Shown here piece after piece: positions 47,312 to 57,120 of a stretch of 64,000 nucleotides of DNA (position 1 is its first letter; every line of letters starts with the position of its first letter). Below the pieces are notes generated by a model. The model did not search any database, had not been told where the DNA came from, and saw nothing but the letters and a program-made list of their open reading frames with translations. The DNA comes from Catenovulum agarivorans YM01 (lineage in GTDB: Bacteria > Pseudomonadota > Gammaproteobacteria > Enterobacterales > Alteromonadaceae). The stretch is taken from contig NZ_JH767522.1 in assembly GCF_000281085.1 (NCBI RefSeq), forward strand, positions 229,918 to 293,917. The letters run 5' to 3'. A program made the translations under genes and the position numbers.

Positions 47312-48865
47312 ATGAGTGACAACCAAACTAAACATTTATCTGCGCAGGAATACCTGCGCAAAATCTTAGTCGCCCCTGTATATGACGTGGCCAAAAATAC
47401 CGACCTCAATTACATGGGTGGGTTGTCGCAACGTGTACACCACGATATTTGGTTAAAACGCGAAGACCAACAACCGGTTAAATCGTTCAAACTTCGTGGT
47501 GCTTACAACAAAATTGCCAACCTTAGTGACAATGCCAAAGCACGTGGTGTTATTACCGCATCTGCGGGTAATCATGCCCAAGGTGTCGCGCTTTCAGCTA
47601 ATCGCATGAAAGTAAAAGCAACCATAGTCATGCCAGAAACTACACCTGATATTAAAGTGGAAGCTGTGCGTAACTTTGGTGGTGAATGGGTTGATATCAT
47701 TTTAATTGGTCGCAGCTTTGATGTTGCCAGCAACCATGCTCAAGAGCTGGCAAAATCAGAAGGTTATACATATGTACCCCCTTTTGATGATGAAGATGTA
47801 ATAGCTGGCCAAGGCACAATTGCCAAAGAATTATTTGATGCTAAACGCGACTTAGATGTGGTATTTGTTGCTGTTGGTGGTGGTGGTTTAGCTGCGGGTA
47901 TCGCTGTTTATTTAAAACAGCTTAAACCTAATATTAAAATTGTTGCAGTTGAATCAGACGAATCAGCTTGTTTAAAAGCAGCAATGGAACAAAACCAACG
48001 CGTTATGCTCGACCAAGTTGGTATCTTTGCCGATGGGGTTGCAGTAAAAATTATTGGTGAAGAAACCTTCAGACTATGTCAGCAATATGTTGATGAAATT
48101 ATCACAGTTAACAGTGATGAAATATGCGCGGCAATTAAAGATATTTTTGATGATACTCGTGCAATTGCTGAACCTGCAGGGGCACTATCGGTTGCCGGTA
48201 TTAAAAAGTGGTTAGCAGCCAATAAACCAACTGAAAAACTGCAATTTGCCGGCATTTTATGTGGCGCAAATATTAACTTCCACACACTTAGATATGTGTC
48301 TGAGCGCGCTGAGTTAGGTGAGAAAAAAGAAGCCATAATTGCTGCGACTATCCCAGAAGAAAAAGGCGCATTCCGTAAGTTCTGTGAAATTTTAGGTGGC
48401 CGCGCCATTACTGAATTTAACTACAGATACGCACCAAGCACAGCTGCACATATTTATGTGGGGTTAAAACTGCGCCGTGGTGAAGACGAGCTGCAAGAAG
48501 TATTAGCTGAGCTTAAACAAAACAATATAGATTGGTTTGATTTATCTGATAACGAAGTAGCTAAACAACATGTCCGCCATATGGTGGGGGGTCGCGCACC
48601 TGAGTTAACCAATGAAAGATTGTTTAGTTTTGATTTCCCTGAATATCCGGGCGCGTTACTCAACTTCTTACAAACATTAGGTCAGCGCTGGAACATCACT
48701 CTATTCCACTACCGCAACCACAGCGCCGCCAGTGGTATGGTGTTAGCGGGTTTTGATGTAAATGAAACCGAACTTGCAGAGTTCACCAGCCACTTGGATA
48801 AAATTGGTTATCGCTATAACGACCAAACCAACAATCCAGCGTATAAGTTCTTTTTGAAGAGTTAA
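47312..48865 (+). CDS. ilvA: Biosynthetic threonine ammonia-lyase
   Basis: This 517-residue PLP enzyme converts threonine to 2-oxobutanoate for isoleucine. The PLP lysine is in KSFKLRGAYNK (about residue 60), with ASAGNHAQGVA and the glycine loop VGGGGLAAG. Two C-terminal ACT-like domains (about 330-515; KGAFRKFCEILG and YPGALLNFLQTLG) carry the feedback site for isoleucine and valine. It closes the ilv operon. Confidence 0.95.
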   Translation: MSDNQTKHLSAQEYLRKILVAPVYDVAKNTDLNYMGGLSQRVHHDIWLKREDQQPVKSFKLRGAYNKIANLSDNAKARGVITASAGNHAQGVALSANRMKVKATIVMPETTPDIKVEAVRNFGGEWVDIILIGRSFDVASNHAQELAKSEGYTYVPPFDDEDVIAGQGTIAKELFDAKRDLDVVFVAVGGGGLAAGIAVYLKQLKPNIKIVAVESDESACLKAAMEQNQRVMLDQVGIFADGVAVKIIGEETFRLCQQYVDEIITVNSDEICAAIKDIFDDTRAIAEPAGALSVAGIKKWLAANKPTEKLQFAGILCGANINFHTLRYVSERAELGEKKEAIIAATIPEEKGAFRKFCEILGGRAITEFNYRYAPSTAAHIYVGLKLRRGEDELQEVLAELKQNNIDWFDLSDNEVAKQHVRHMVGGRAPELTNERLFSFDFPEYPGALLNFLQTLGQRWNITLFHYRNHSAASGMVLAGFDVNETELAEFTSHLDKIGYRYNDQTNNPAYKFFLKS

Positions 48866-48905
48866 TTTAATTGCTGATTAGTGGTTATTTGGGTTTATTA
48901 TCTTT

Positions 48906-48930
48906 TCAGGGTCAGCTCTAGACCCTGATT
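48906..48930 (+). terminator. Stem-loop after ilvA
   Basis: TCAGGGTC (48906-48913) pairs with GACCCTGA (48921-48928) around a 7-base loop, 40 bases after the ilvA stop. The downstream TTAAAATT is only a weak U-rich tail. Confidence 0.55.
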
Positions 48931-49022
48931 AAAATTCAGCCAAAAAACTGCGCTAATCTTTTGTTTTATTCCAGATTATCTTCTATCCTAAAAGGGAAAG
49001 GGTTATATGGATCAAGGATAAG

Positions 49023-50906
49023 ATGACCGCACTTCCACTCAAAACCATAGCGAGAACCTTACATAGTTGGCAACAGCGTCTTGCTATTACTATTTCCATT
49101 TTTGTGATCTTTTTCGCCACTGTTTGGTGTTTTACCATATCGCAGAGCGCCAAACTGCATAGTGATGAACTTATAACCAGTGTGCTGCAGTCACAGCCCA
49201 ACATCAAATTAGCTCAACTACCTAAATATCTAACTGCGAATAACTCGATTGTTGCGGTAACAAATGGGCAGAAACAACAGCAGATAAATATTCGCCCCAA
49301 TGTCTGGTTAAATTGGACAGGGACAACCAAAGCTTACCAATTAAAAGACAACAGTCAATTTCAAGTTAAATACCTTATTTTGAGTGGCAAACACATCATT
49401 TTATTGGTCACTATAACCTGCTTATTCTGGCTAGTTGCATTATTACTAGCTTGGGCTGTCGGCAAAAATATCGAACATAAACTTTATCACACAGAACGCA
49501 AAGCTCGACGTTTATTCCAGAGTAATCGCAACCAGAACAACCTTAAACACCCTGATTTATTTGAAGTGTTAAACGTACTACTTGAGGAACTCGCGATAGC
49601 TCGGACAGAACAAAATAGAGTCGATAAATTTATTCGTGCACAAACCTTTTTAGATCCAGATCTGGGAATTGGCAATAGAGTATTCTTCGAAAACCGCCTT
49701 GAAGCTTTGTTAAACGTAGAAGAGCAGGTCGAGCAAGGGTTTGTGATTGGTTTAAGAATCGAAGAGCTAGAGCAACTGCTAGAACGCAATAAAAAAGCAG
49801 CGAATGATATGCTCGGCCAATTCACGCAAATTTTAGAACAAAGTTTAAAGCGCCATCCGTCAGCATTGTTGGCAAGATATTCAGATCGCGACTTTGCTAT
49901 CTTACTGACTAATGTGTCGGTCAAAGATATCGAGCTGCTATGTAAACATTTATTAAAAGCTCTATTGCATGTGCGTGTGCCACCACCACTTGATCCAGAA
50001 AGTTTATACCATATGGGCGTCGCAAGTTTTCGCTCAGGTGACCAGCTTACGCAAGTATTACTCGAAGCCGACATGGCGATTCGCGCTGCACAATTGCAAG
50101 GTGGCATCAACTGGTTTATGTACCAAGAACAAGATAAGGTAAAAACTGTCGCTATGGGCTCTTTGCAATGGCGCACGCTATTGGAGCGAACCTTAATGCA
50201 AAACGGATTCATCTTGTATTTTCAGTCGGTGATGCAGCAGTCCCCGCGACAAGTTCATCATCAAGAGGTGCTGGTCAGGCTAAAAGACAATGACGGTAAA
50301 ATTCTCAAAGCCAGCTTGTTTATGCCAATGGCGCAAAAATGTGGATTAATAATTCAAATTGATAAACAAGTGGTGCTAAAACTCTTTCGTTTATTTGAAC
50401 AAGATACCAGCAGCCAAGCGCGATACAGCATCAATCTTTCGCAAGAAGCGCTACTCAACGCCGAGTTTAAACAATGGTTTATCAACGAGCTAACGCAGCA
50501 GCCCAAACAAGCTCAGCGTTTGATTGTCGAAATATCTGAATACGCTATTGTCGAATATTCAGAAGATTTAACACTGTTTCTGCAACAACTGGATAAACTG
50601 CATGTCTCTATTTTGGTTGATCAAGTGGGTCAATATGTTTTGAGTTCGGGATATATAAAACATCATCCAATCTCTTATTTGAAACTGCACAGTAGCATAG
50701 TGCGCAATATCCAAAGTAAAAGTGAAAACCAATTATTTATCCGTAGTTTACAAGGTACTTGCGCTGACACTTCAGTCAAAATATTTGCTTTTGGTTTAGA
50801 AACTGAAGCTGAGTGGCAAACATTAAAACAACTGGATTTAGCCGGTGCGCAAGGGCAGTATTTTAATCTCCCTGAGGCAGGCCTATCTTTGTCAAATAGT
50901 CACTAG
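49023..50906 (+). CDS. mshH: CsrD/MshH-like regulator with degenerate GGDEF and EAL domains
   Basis: This 627-residue inner-membrane protein has two transmembrane helices (about 20-40 and 125-147) flanking a periplasmic stretch, then a helical HAMP-like linker. A GGDEF-type domain (about 205-365) has YSDRDF in place of GGDEF. An EAL-type domain (about 380-620) has EVL at the EAL position and lacks most metal residues, so it should not make or cleave c-di-GMP. In E. coli, CsrD promotes decay of CsrB/C RNAs; MshH is the Vibrio name for the homologue at the head of the MSHA locus, as here. Its last 44 bases overlap the convergent PLP-enzyme gene. Confidence 0.85.
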   Translation: MTALPLKTIARTLHSWQQRLAITISIFVIFFATVWCFTISQSAKLHSDELITSVLQSQPNIKLAQLPKYLTANNSIVAVTNGQKQQQINIRPNVWLNWTGTTKAYQLKDNSQFQVKYLILSGKHIILLVTITCLFWLVALLLAWAVGKNIEHKLYHTERKARRLFQSNRNQNNLKHPDLFEVLNVLLEELAIARTEQNRVDKFIRAQTFLDPDLGIGNRVFFENRLEALLNVEEQVEQGFVIGLRIEELEQLLERNKKAANDMLGQFTQILEQSLKRHPSALLARYSDRDFAILLTNVSVKDIELLCKHLLKALLHVRVPPPLDPESLYHMGVASFRSGDQLTQVLLEADMAIRAAQLQGGINWFMYQEQDKVKTVAMGSLQWRTLLERTLMQNGFILYFQSVMQQSPRQVHHQEVLVRLKDNDGKILKASLFMPMAQKCGLIIQIDKQVVLKLFRLFEQDTSSQARYSINLSQEALLNAEFKQWFINELTQQPKQAQRLIVEISEYAIVEYSEDLTLFLQQLDKLHVSILVDQVGQYVLSSGYIKHHPISYLKLHSSIVRNIQSKSENQLFIRSLQGTCADTSVKIFAFGLETEAEWQTLKQLDLAGAQGQYFNLPEAGLSLSNSH

Positions 50907-51810
50907 TCACTTTGTTTTGTTGTAACAAACCACGCCAGCCTTGCAGTCCACCTGTATGCAGTAATAACACTTTGCTACCAGCTCTAAAATAGTTTTGTGT
51001 GATTAGCTGATTAAATCCTAACCACATTTTACTGGTATAAATAGGGTCTAAAGTAATGCCGTGTTGCTGATAAACTTCGACAACCAGCTGCAATATTTGC
51101 TTAGGCACTTTACCAAAGCCACCGGCATGAAATTCAGTCAATAAATGCCAGTTTTTATTCTTAATTGACGGCCCAACTAACTCCATCACACGTTGACGTA
51201 AATAGTTCGCTTGTTTTAGTGCTGCAATGCCAACAATGGTTTGTTTGTTATCCGATGCTTTTATCAATCCAGCTAAAGTTGTCGCTGAGCCCACTGGACA
51301 CAGAATATAATCAAACTCATGCTGTTGTTCAGACAAAATTTCAGCAACGCCGGTTAGTGCAACTTGAGCACATCCACCTTCAGGGATGAATAAAGTCTGC
51401 TCTGGATACGCTTGTAACAACTCTTTTTTGAAATCTGCATCATCTTTGCGTCTATAGGTTGCGCGGTCAACAAAGTGCAATTGCGCTTTGTTATGCAAAC
51501 AGTCTGCAATTGTTGGGCTTAAACGCTCTGGCCTGTCTAACCAAGCTTGTTCACCTCGAACATAAATGCTTAGTGGTATTTGATAGTTCGCGGCAACAAA
51601 ACTCAGCGCATGAATATGGTTGCTATAAGCACCACCAAAACTGACAATATGTTGCGGTAAATCGCCTGTAAAAAAATATTTAAGTTTGCGCCATTTATTG
51701 CCACTAACAATTGGATGTACAAGTTCGTCGCGTTTAACAAATACCTCAAGCCCTGCACCTGTAAACAATTGACTAGTAATTTTGCTGATTGGAGAAGGTA
51801 TGGTAAACAT
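50863..51810 (-). CDS. PLP enzyme, D-cysteine desulfhydrase/ACC deaminase family
   Basis: This 315-residue fold-type II PLP enzyme has its PLP lysine in SGNKWRKLKYF, the SNHIHAL catalytic segment, the glycine-rich phosphate-binding stretch CPVGSATTLAGL and a terminal LHTGGLQGW. Relatives are D-cysteine desulfhydrase (YedO/DcyD) and ACC deaminase; the sequence alone does not separate these. It lies on the opposite strand within the MSHA locus, and its 3' end overlaps mshH by 44 bases. The insertion between mshH and mshI seems incidental to pilus function. Confidence 0.85.
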   Translation of the reverse strand: MFTIPSPISKITSQLFTGAGLEVFVKRDELVHPIVSGNKWRKLKYFFTGDLPQHIVSFGGAYSNHIHALSFVAANYQIPLSIYVRGEQAWLDRPERLSPTIADCLHNKAQLHFVDRATYRRKDDADFKKELLQAYPEQTLFIPEGGCAQVALTGVAEILSEQQHEFDYILCPVGSATTLAGLIKASDNKQTIVGIAALKQANYLRQRVMELVGPSIKNKNWHLLTEFHAGGFGKVPKQILQLVVEVYQQHGITLDPIYTSKMWLGFNQLITQNYFRAGSKVLLLHTGGLQGWRGLLQQNKVTSDYLTKIGLPQGD

Positions 51811-51921
51811 TAAAGTTGGAAAATAACGAATCTTAGTTGATAATTAAGTAACTGATTTTACTAAACCGTCAGGCTGTAACCTTGTGTTGAACGGATAGTA
51901 TACCCCAGATAAAAGTGACCC

Positions 51922-52878
51922 ATGCTTAGTCTAAAAACAATATTACAGAAATTCAGTAAAAACAAAAACAGCCTTTATTACGCATCTTTAATGATGACCA
52001 GTACAGCTGCCTATCTGTTAGTGTATAAAAAAGGGCAAAAAAATCCTATCCACACCGCAGAACAAAGCCTTGATGGCTCTGAAGACTGGCTCAATTGCAT
52101 AACCCAGATTTTAGATAGCACACCTCTGCTAAAACAAGCATCACTCAATGTTGTTTTACCCGGCTCTCAATATCAACTTTTTGTCGCCGACAAACCAGAT
52201 GTTGCAGAAAGTGAGATGGCGGCAGCAATAAAATACGCAGCAGCAGACTATATCAACAGCCCGTTAGATGAAGTAATTACTGAATATTTTGATATTCCTG
52301 TGCAGCAGCACGGCCAAAACAAAATCAACTTAGTGGTTGCCAATAAAAATTTTGTTTTGATGGTGGCTAAAGTATGCCGTCAAAAATGTCATCTGCTTAA
52401 GCGCATCACTATAGACGAACTCGCATATGAAGACCTATTTTTGCAAGACCACGAAGCATCGTTATTAGTTGTCCATCATCCAAACGAACAGTTATTAGTG
52501 CAAATTGTTAAAGAAGGGGAAATTTATTTCTTCCGCCGTATTCGTGGTTATGACAAGTTAGATACCTTCGCTGAATTAGAAATAAAACATGGTGCGGCAG
52601 ATGGGTTAAGTTTAGAAATTCAACGCTCTCTCGATTATTTTGAAAGCCAATTGCGCCAAGCCCCGGTAAAACGCATTTATATTTCAGTGCAAAATAAACA
52701 TGAAAATCAGCTTATTGAGCAAATAGGCGAAAACTTTGATGTACCTGTTTTGCCATTAAAAAATCGTTTAATTGACGAGTTACCAGAATCAGACAACCAC
52801 GCCTACTTCCCAGCTGTTGGCGCAGTGCAAGAGCTCTTGTACGAGCACAGCAAATCAGCTCAAGGGGATGCGGTATGA
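51922..52878 (+). CDS. mshI: MSHA biogenesis protein MshI (PilM-like)
   Basis: This 318-residue protein has the actin-like/PilM pattern of MshI. It includes SEMAAAIKYAAADYINSPLDEVITEYFDIPV, RRIRGYDKL and the C-terminal SDNHAYFPAVGAVQELL. In PilM-type systems it forms the cytoplasmic ring linking the PilN/PilO-like proteins to the motor. It opens the MSHA structural operon, and its stop overlaps the next start by four bases. Confidence 0.88.
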   Translation: MLSLKTILQKFSKNKNSLYYASLMMTSTAAYLLVYKKGQKNPIHTAEQSLDGSEDWLNCITQILDSTPLLKQASLNVVLPGSQYQLFVADKPDVAESEMAAAIKYAAADYINSPLDEVITEYFDIPVQQHGQNKINLVVANKNFVLMVAKVCRQKCHLLKRITIDELAYEDLFLQDHEASLLVVHHPNEQLLVQIVKEGEIYFFRRIRGYDKLDTFAELEIKHGAADGLSLEIQRSLDYFESQLRQAPVKRIYISVQNKHENQLIEQIGENFDVPVLPLKNRLIDELPESDNHAYFPAVGAVQELLYEHSKSAQGDAV

Positions 52879-53525
52879 AGCGCGATATCAATTTATACTT
52901 AGAAGAGTTTCAGCCTAAGCCAGATCCACTCAGTTTGCCCCGTGTTATGGGTATCTGGTCAGTTTTATTGATTTGCCTAATTGGGTTATCAAGCTGGATA
53001 AATAACAAAGCCGCAGTGACAGCTGCTGAACATAAAAAAATTAGCCAAGCAATCAATCAGCAACAAATGTTGGTCACTGAGTTTGAGTCAGCTTTATCTG
53101 AGCGCAGCCAAGATCCACAATTAAAAGACACCATAGTCAATTTAAGCCGTGAAATAGCACAAAAAAATGCCGTGCGCCAACTTGTGACTAGCCGCAAACA
53201 ACACAATTTTAAATTCTCACCACTTATGGCCGATTTAGCTCAATACCATGAGTCGGCTATTTGGTTAGAAAATATCATCTATCAGCAAGAGCAAATCGTT
53301 TTGCAAGGTGGTGCAGCCAAAGTGTCAGTTATTCCGCAGTGGCTCGCCGGGTTAAGCCAGTCACAATATTTTGCAGGCAAAACCTTTAAAGATTTAAGCT
53401 TAAACGCTTCACAAAACGGTCTGTACACTCAGTTTAGTGTTGCGAGCCAAAAACCTACGGCAAATAGTCAGGGCATAAAACTACAGCCAAGCATTGGCAA
53501 GTTGCCTGTAGTGGGGCAATTATGA
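52875..53525 (+). CDS. PilN-like MSHA biogenesis protein (MshI2-type)
   Basis: This 216-residue bitopic inner-membrane protein has a short cytoplasmic N-terminus with RDINLYLEEFQPK, the PilN-like motif that binds PilM. A single transmembrane helix follows (about 26-43), then a periplasmic coiled coil (about 45-100) and a globular domain. It is the partner of MshI and the PilO-like MshJ. It starts and ends with four-base overlaps to its neighbours. Confidence 0.85.
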   Translation: MKRDINLYLEEFQPKPDPLSLPRVMGIWSVLLICLIGLSSWINNKAAVTAAEHKKISQAINQQQMLVTEFESALSERSQDPQLKDTIVNLSREIAQKNAVRQLVTSRKQHNFKFSPLMADLAQYHESAIWLENIIYQQEQIVLQGGAAKVSVIPQWLAGLSQSQYFAGKTFKDLSLNASQNGLYTQFSVASQKPTANSQGIKLQPSIGKLPVVGQL

Positions 53526-54190
53526 AACAACAATGGCAACAACTAACAGAAAAATACAGCCAAATCAGTAAACGCGAAAAACTCATGATATGTTTTGGTG
53601 TATCTGGTTTATTGATTTATGTTTTTGTTATGTTGTTAATTGAGCCAGCATGGGCAAAACACCGCAAACAACAACAAGAGCTAAACAACCTCAAACAACA
53701 AATTATTGCCTTAGAATCAAGCTCGGAAGATTTAAAAAAAGCGCTCCGTGTAGATATAAATTTGCCATTAACCCAACAAATACAGCAGCTAAGCCAAAGA
53801 TTAAATGATATGGATATGGCACTTGAGCACATATCAGCAGAATTAGTTAATACCGAACAAATGACCCGGTTACTGCAAGATATGCTCAAACAAAGTGATA
53901 AAGTTAAGTTAATCAGTTTAACCGCTAAACCCGCAGTCGACTTGATGGCGAATCCAGCACAAACAACCAATAAACAAACAGCTATGCCTGTTAGTTTATA
54001 CCAACAAAATTTACATTTGGTTATTGAAGGCCAATATCAAGACATCTACCAATTTTTGCAAAACATTGAATCTTTACCTTGGCAGCTCAATTGGCAAAAT
54101 TTCCATTACCAAGTTAAACAATATCCGACCGGTCAATTAAGTGTTGAAATAGCGACACTGAGTTTAACAGAGGATGTGCTTAAGCTATGA
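53522..54190 (+). CDS. mshJ: MSHA biogenesis protein MshJ (PilO-like)
   Basis: This 222-residue bitopic protein has a transmembrane helix at about 23-41 and a long coiled coil (about 45-125, EELNNLKQQIIALESSSEDL-type heptads). A periplasmic PilO-like ferredoxin fold ends the protein (VIEGQYQDIYQFLQNIESLPW). It is expected to heterodimerise with the PilN-like protein to align the inner-membrane platform with the secretin. Confidence 0.88.
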   Translation: MKQQWQQLTEKYSQISKREKLMICFGVSGLLIYVFVMLLIEPAWAKHRKQQQELNNLKQQIIALESSSEDLKKALRVDINLPLTQQIQQLSQRLNDMDMALEHISAELVNTEQMTRLLQDMLKQSDKVKLISLTAKPAVDLMANPAQTTNKQTAMPVSLYQQNLHLVIEGQYQDIYQFLQNIESLPWQLNWQNFHYQVKQYPTGQLSVEIATLSLTEDVLKL

Positions 54191-54546
54191 AAATGACAAA
54201 TTCTTGTTTGCTGAGTTTAGTTACTTTAACAATCAGCTCAGTGTGTTTTGCCTTGCCAACCGACCCAACACGACCAAATTTCAGTTTATTGGGTACAGCA
54301 CCAACTAGCTCAGCAACAGTTACAAAAAATAATTCAGCGAATCTACAGGCGGTTATGTTCAATAATCAGCAAAAGTTTGCCATTATTAATAACAAGACAT
54401 ATCAAGAAAAACAGTGGCTTAATTCCGAAACTCAAATAGTAAAAATTATGCCAAAAGCCGTTATACTCAATAAAAACGGCGAGCAACAAACTCTCAATCT
54501 GAATTCAGTGCAGATTAAAACAGCAAGTAAATTGGACGACCATTAG
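54187..54546 (+). CDS. mshK: MSHA biogenesis protein MshK (PilP-like)
   Basis: This 119-residue protein has a signal peptide (about 1-21, ending CFA) and the DPTRPNF motif typical of MshK. A small beta domain follows with LQAVMFNNQQKFAIINNKTYQEKQW. It is expected to connect the PilN/O-like proteins to the MshL secretin in the periplasm. It starts in the mshJ stop and ends three bases before mshL. Confidence 0.85.
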   Translation: MKMTNSCLLSLVTLTISSVCFALPTDPTRPNFSLLGTAPTSSATVTKNNSANLQAVMFNNQQKFAIINNKTYQEKQWLNSETQIVKIMPKAVILNKNGEQQTLNLNSVQIKTASKLDDH

Positions 54547-54549
54547 ACC

Positions 54550-56175
54550 ATGAGCATAAAACTCAGATTAAGCTTTGTTATCTCAATCTTTTTATTGGCA
54601 AGCTGTCAGTCACGCCAACTCTCACCTGAGATAGAGCAGGCGTTAACTAATGAGCCACAAGCTGCCGAAACACAAATTCCAGATGAAGTCTGGGCTGATT
54701 TAACCCCTGAACTGAGTCAGCTCAGCCAAGATCCACTGGCCGACGACAAACGTTATGATATTGAAGCGCAAGCTGTTGCCATTGAACCCTTTTTCCGTAA
54801 CCTAGTTGCCGACACAGCACTTAATTTAGTCGTCCACCCTAGTGTCGCAGGTGACCTCACCTTGTCGTTAAAAGGCGTCACCCTAGCGGAAGTTGTTGAG
54901 ATAGTGAAAGACATTTATGGTTACGATATCCGGTTAAAAGGTCGCTTACTACAAATATTCCCAGCAGGTATGCGCACTGAAACCATTTCGGTTGATTATT
55001 TAGCAATGCAAAGATTCGGCGCATCTTTTACCTCAATTACCTCAGGCGGCGTGAGCAATTCGCGCAATGCTACCAATAACAACGGCAATAACTCTAATTT
55101 AGGTTTATCCGGCCAACAAGCAAATCAAAGCAACGGCAACAATTTGGCCAATAGCAGTGCCAATGGCACCAGTATAGTTTCCAATACCCAAAATGACTTT
55201 TGGCAAGAGCTCAGAACAGCGCTAAATACCTTGTTAGCCGCACAAGAAGGCCGCAGCATAATAGTTAATCCACAAGCGGGTTTAGTAACAGTGCGCGCCT
55301 TTCCTGACGAAATTCGTAATATTCGCCAATTTTTATCAGCAACCGAACAACAAATGCAACGCCAAGTGATCCTTGAAGCTAAAGTGATTGAAGTCAGTTT
55401 AAATGACGGTTATCAACAAGGAATAGAATGGGAAACCGTATTAGGCAGCATAGATACAACCACTATAGGCTCAGTGCGTACAGGCGCAAACTTAGGTGAC
55501 ACTATTACTAACGTATTAGGCGGTATTACCAGTTTATCTTTTAATAACGGCGACTTTGCTGGGCTGATTCGTTTATTGGAAACCCAAGGCAATGTGCAAG
55601 TGTTATCTAGCCCAAGATTAACCGCAGCGAATAATCAAAAAGCTGTGATCAAAGTCGGTACCGACGAATATTTTGTCACTGAAGTCTCCACTACAACTGT
55701 CACAGGCACAGCCACGACCTCAACACCAAATATTGAACTAGAGCCATTTTTCTCAGGTATTGCATTAGATGTAACCCCACAAATCAATTCAGATGGCCAA
55801 GTTATTTTGCATGTACACCCATCGGTTATTGATACCACAGAACAAGTCAAAGTAGTGACCCTTGATCAGCAAAGTTTTACCTTGCCACTAGCCCAAAGCA
55901 ATGTGCGCGAATCAGACACAATAATTAAAGCCAACTCGGGTGAAATTGTTGTTATCGGTGGTTTAATGCAAACCATAGAAAGAGACAATGATTCTAAAAC
56001 ACCTATTTTGGGCGATATTCCAGTATTAGGAGAATTATTTAAATCCAAGTCTAAATCTCGGCAGAAAAAAGAACTGATCATTATGATTAAACCAACAGTG
56101 GTTGGTAAAGGCACTTGGCAGCAACAATTGCAGCGGTCATCTAACCTGCTGAAACAATGGTATCAAGCGGAGTAA
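54550..56175 (+). CDS. mshL: MSHA secretin MshL (outer-membrane pore)
   Basis: This 541-residue secretin lipoprotein has Cys19 in LLASC. The N-terminal STN-like domain is at about 75-145. A low-complexity Asn/Ser/Gly linker (about 170-210) precedes a second N-domain and the secretin core (about 270-530) with VEVSLNDGYQQGIEW-type opening, VQVLSSPRLTAANNQKAVIKVG and the end signature GGLMQTIERDNDSKTPILGDIPVLG. It forms the multimeric gate through which the pilus exits. Confidence 0.93.
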   Translation: MSIKLRLSFVISIFLLASCQSRQLSPEIEQALTNEPQAAETQIPDEVWADLTPELSQLSQDPLADDKRYDIEAQAVAIEPFFRNLVADTALNLVVHPSVAGDLTLSLKGVTLAEVVEIVKDIYGYDIRLKGRLLQIFPAGMRTETISVDYLAMQRFGASFTSITSGGVSNSRNATNNNGNNSNLGLSGQQANQSNGNNLANSSANGTSIVSNTQNDFWQELRTALNTLLAAQEGRSIIVNPQAGLVTVRAFPDEIRNIRQFLSATEQQMQRQVILEAKVIEVSLNDGYQQGIEWETVLGSIDTTTIGSVRTGANLGDTITNVLGGITSLSFNNGDFAGLIRLLETQGNVQVLSSPRLTAANNQKAVIKVGTDEYFVTEVSTTTVTGTATTSTPNIELEPFFSGIALDVTPQINSDGQVILHVHPSVIDTTEQVKVVTLDQQSFTLPLAQSNVRESDTIIKANSGEIVVIGGLMQTIERDNDSKTPILGDIPVLGELFKSKSKSRQKKELIIMIKPTVVGKGTWQQQLQRSSNLLKQWYQAE

Positions 56176-56178
56176 TCT

Positions 56179-57120
56179 GTGTATTTATATCATTTTGGTT
56201 TAAAAGAACTACCATTTGCACTCACTCCAAATACCCAGTTTTTTCTAGGTTTGCCAAGCCATCACGAAGCTTTGCAAACGCTGATCACAGCGTTAAAAAT
56301 GGGTGAAGGATTTGTCAAGGTAACAGGTGAAGTTGGCACAGGTAAAACCTTATTGTGCCGCAAACTCATGAATGATTTAGATGAGCAATTTGTCACAGCT
56401 TACATTCCAAATCCTTATCTAACGCCGGATGAATTGCGCCATGCGGTTGCACAAGAACTATCTATTGATAGCGACAACTGCCCTAGCGCTGCGTTAACGC
56501 AAAAAATTCAGCAAAAACTGATTGAAATTAGCGCTCAAGGCAAACAACTCGTATTGATTTTAGATGAAGCTCAAGTATTACCAGACGAGAGTTTAGAAGC
56601 ACTCAGATTATTTACTAACCTAGAAACCGAAAACAGTAAACTGATGCAACTGGTGTTATTTGCCCAACCCGAATTAGACTCGCGATTAGAGCAGCATAAC
56701 TTTCGCCAGTTAAAACAACGTATTACTTTTTCTATTCGCTTAGACCAATTGCACTCTGAGCAAATACAGGCGTATTTGCATCATAGAATGACAATTGCTG
56801 GGTATAAAGGCATGCCGATATTTACCTTGCCGGTTTGTAAACTCTTATATCAAGCTTCCCAAGGCACACCAAGAATCATCAATATTCTCGCGCATAAATG
56901 TTTAATGTTAGCTTTTGGTCAAGGCACCAACGACATCACTACAGAGCATGCTAAACAAGCAATTAACGACACTGAATCGACACAAAAGATCAACAGCAGC
57001 TTAGCCACAACCCAAGTTTTAACTCAATGGTTTGCTGATAAAAAAGTCCAAAAAATAGGGCTAAGTCTAGCTGTGATGCTTGCCATTACAACCAGCTTTT
57101 GGCTTGGGGGCAAACTATGA
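56179..57120 (+). CDS. mshM: MSHA AAA ATPase MshM (ExeA-like)
   Basis: This 313-residue ExeA/GspA-type ATPase begins with YHFGLKELPFALTPN. Walker A is GEVGTGKT (50-57), Walker B LVLILDEAQ. A C-terminal transmembrane helix (about 292-312) anchors it in the inner membrane. ExeA relatives help secretin assembly across the peptidoglycan. The start is a GTG three bases after the mshL stop. Confidence 0.9.
   Translation: MYLYHFGLKELPFALTPNTQFFLGLPSHHEALQTLITALKMGEGFVKVTGEVGTGKTLLCRKLMNDLDEQFVTAYIPNPYLTPDELRHAVAQELSIDSDNCPSAALTQKIQQKLIEISAQGKQLVLILDEAQVLPDESLEALRLFTNLETENSKLMQLVLFAQPELDSRLEQHNFRQLKQRITFSIRLDQLHSEQIQAYLHHRMTIAGYKGMPIFTLPVCKLLYQASQGTPRIINILAHKCLMLAFGQGTNDITTEHAKQAINDTESTQKINSSLATTQVLTQWFADKKVQKIGLSLAVMLAITTSFWLGGKL

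Noticed and set aside
49487-50212. 241-codon minus-strand frame inside mshH
   Set aside because: It is Ser/Cys-rich, lacks any domain and lies wholly within the clear CsrD-like coding frame.
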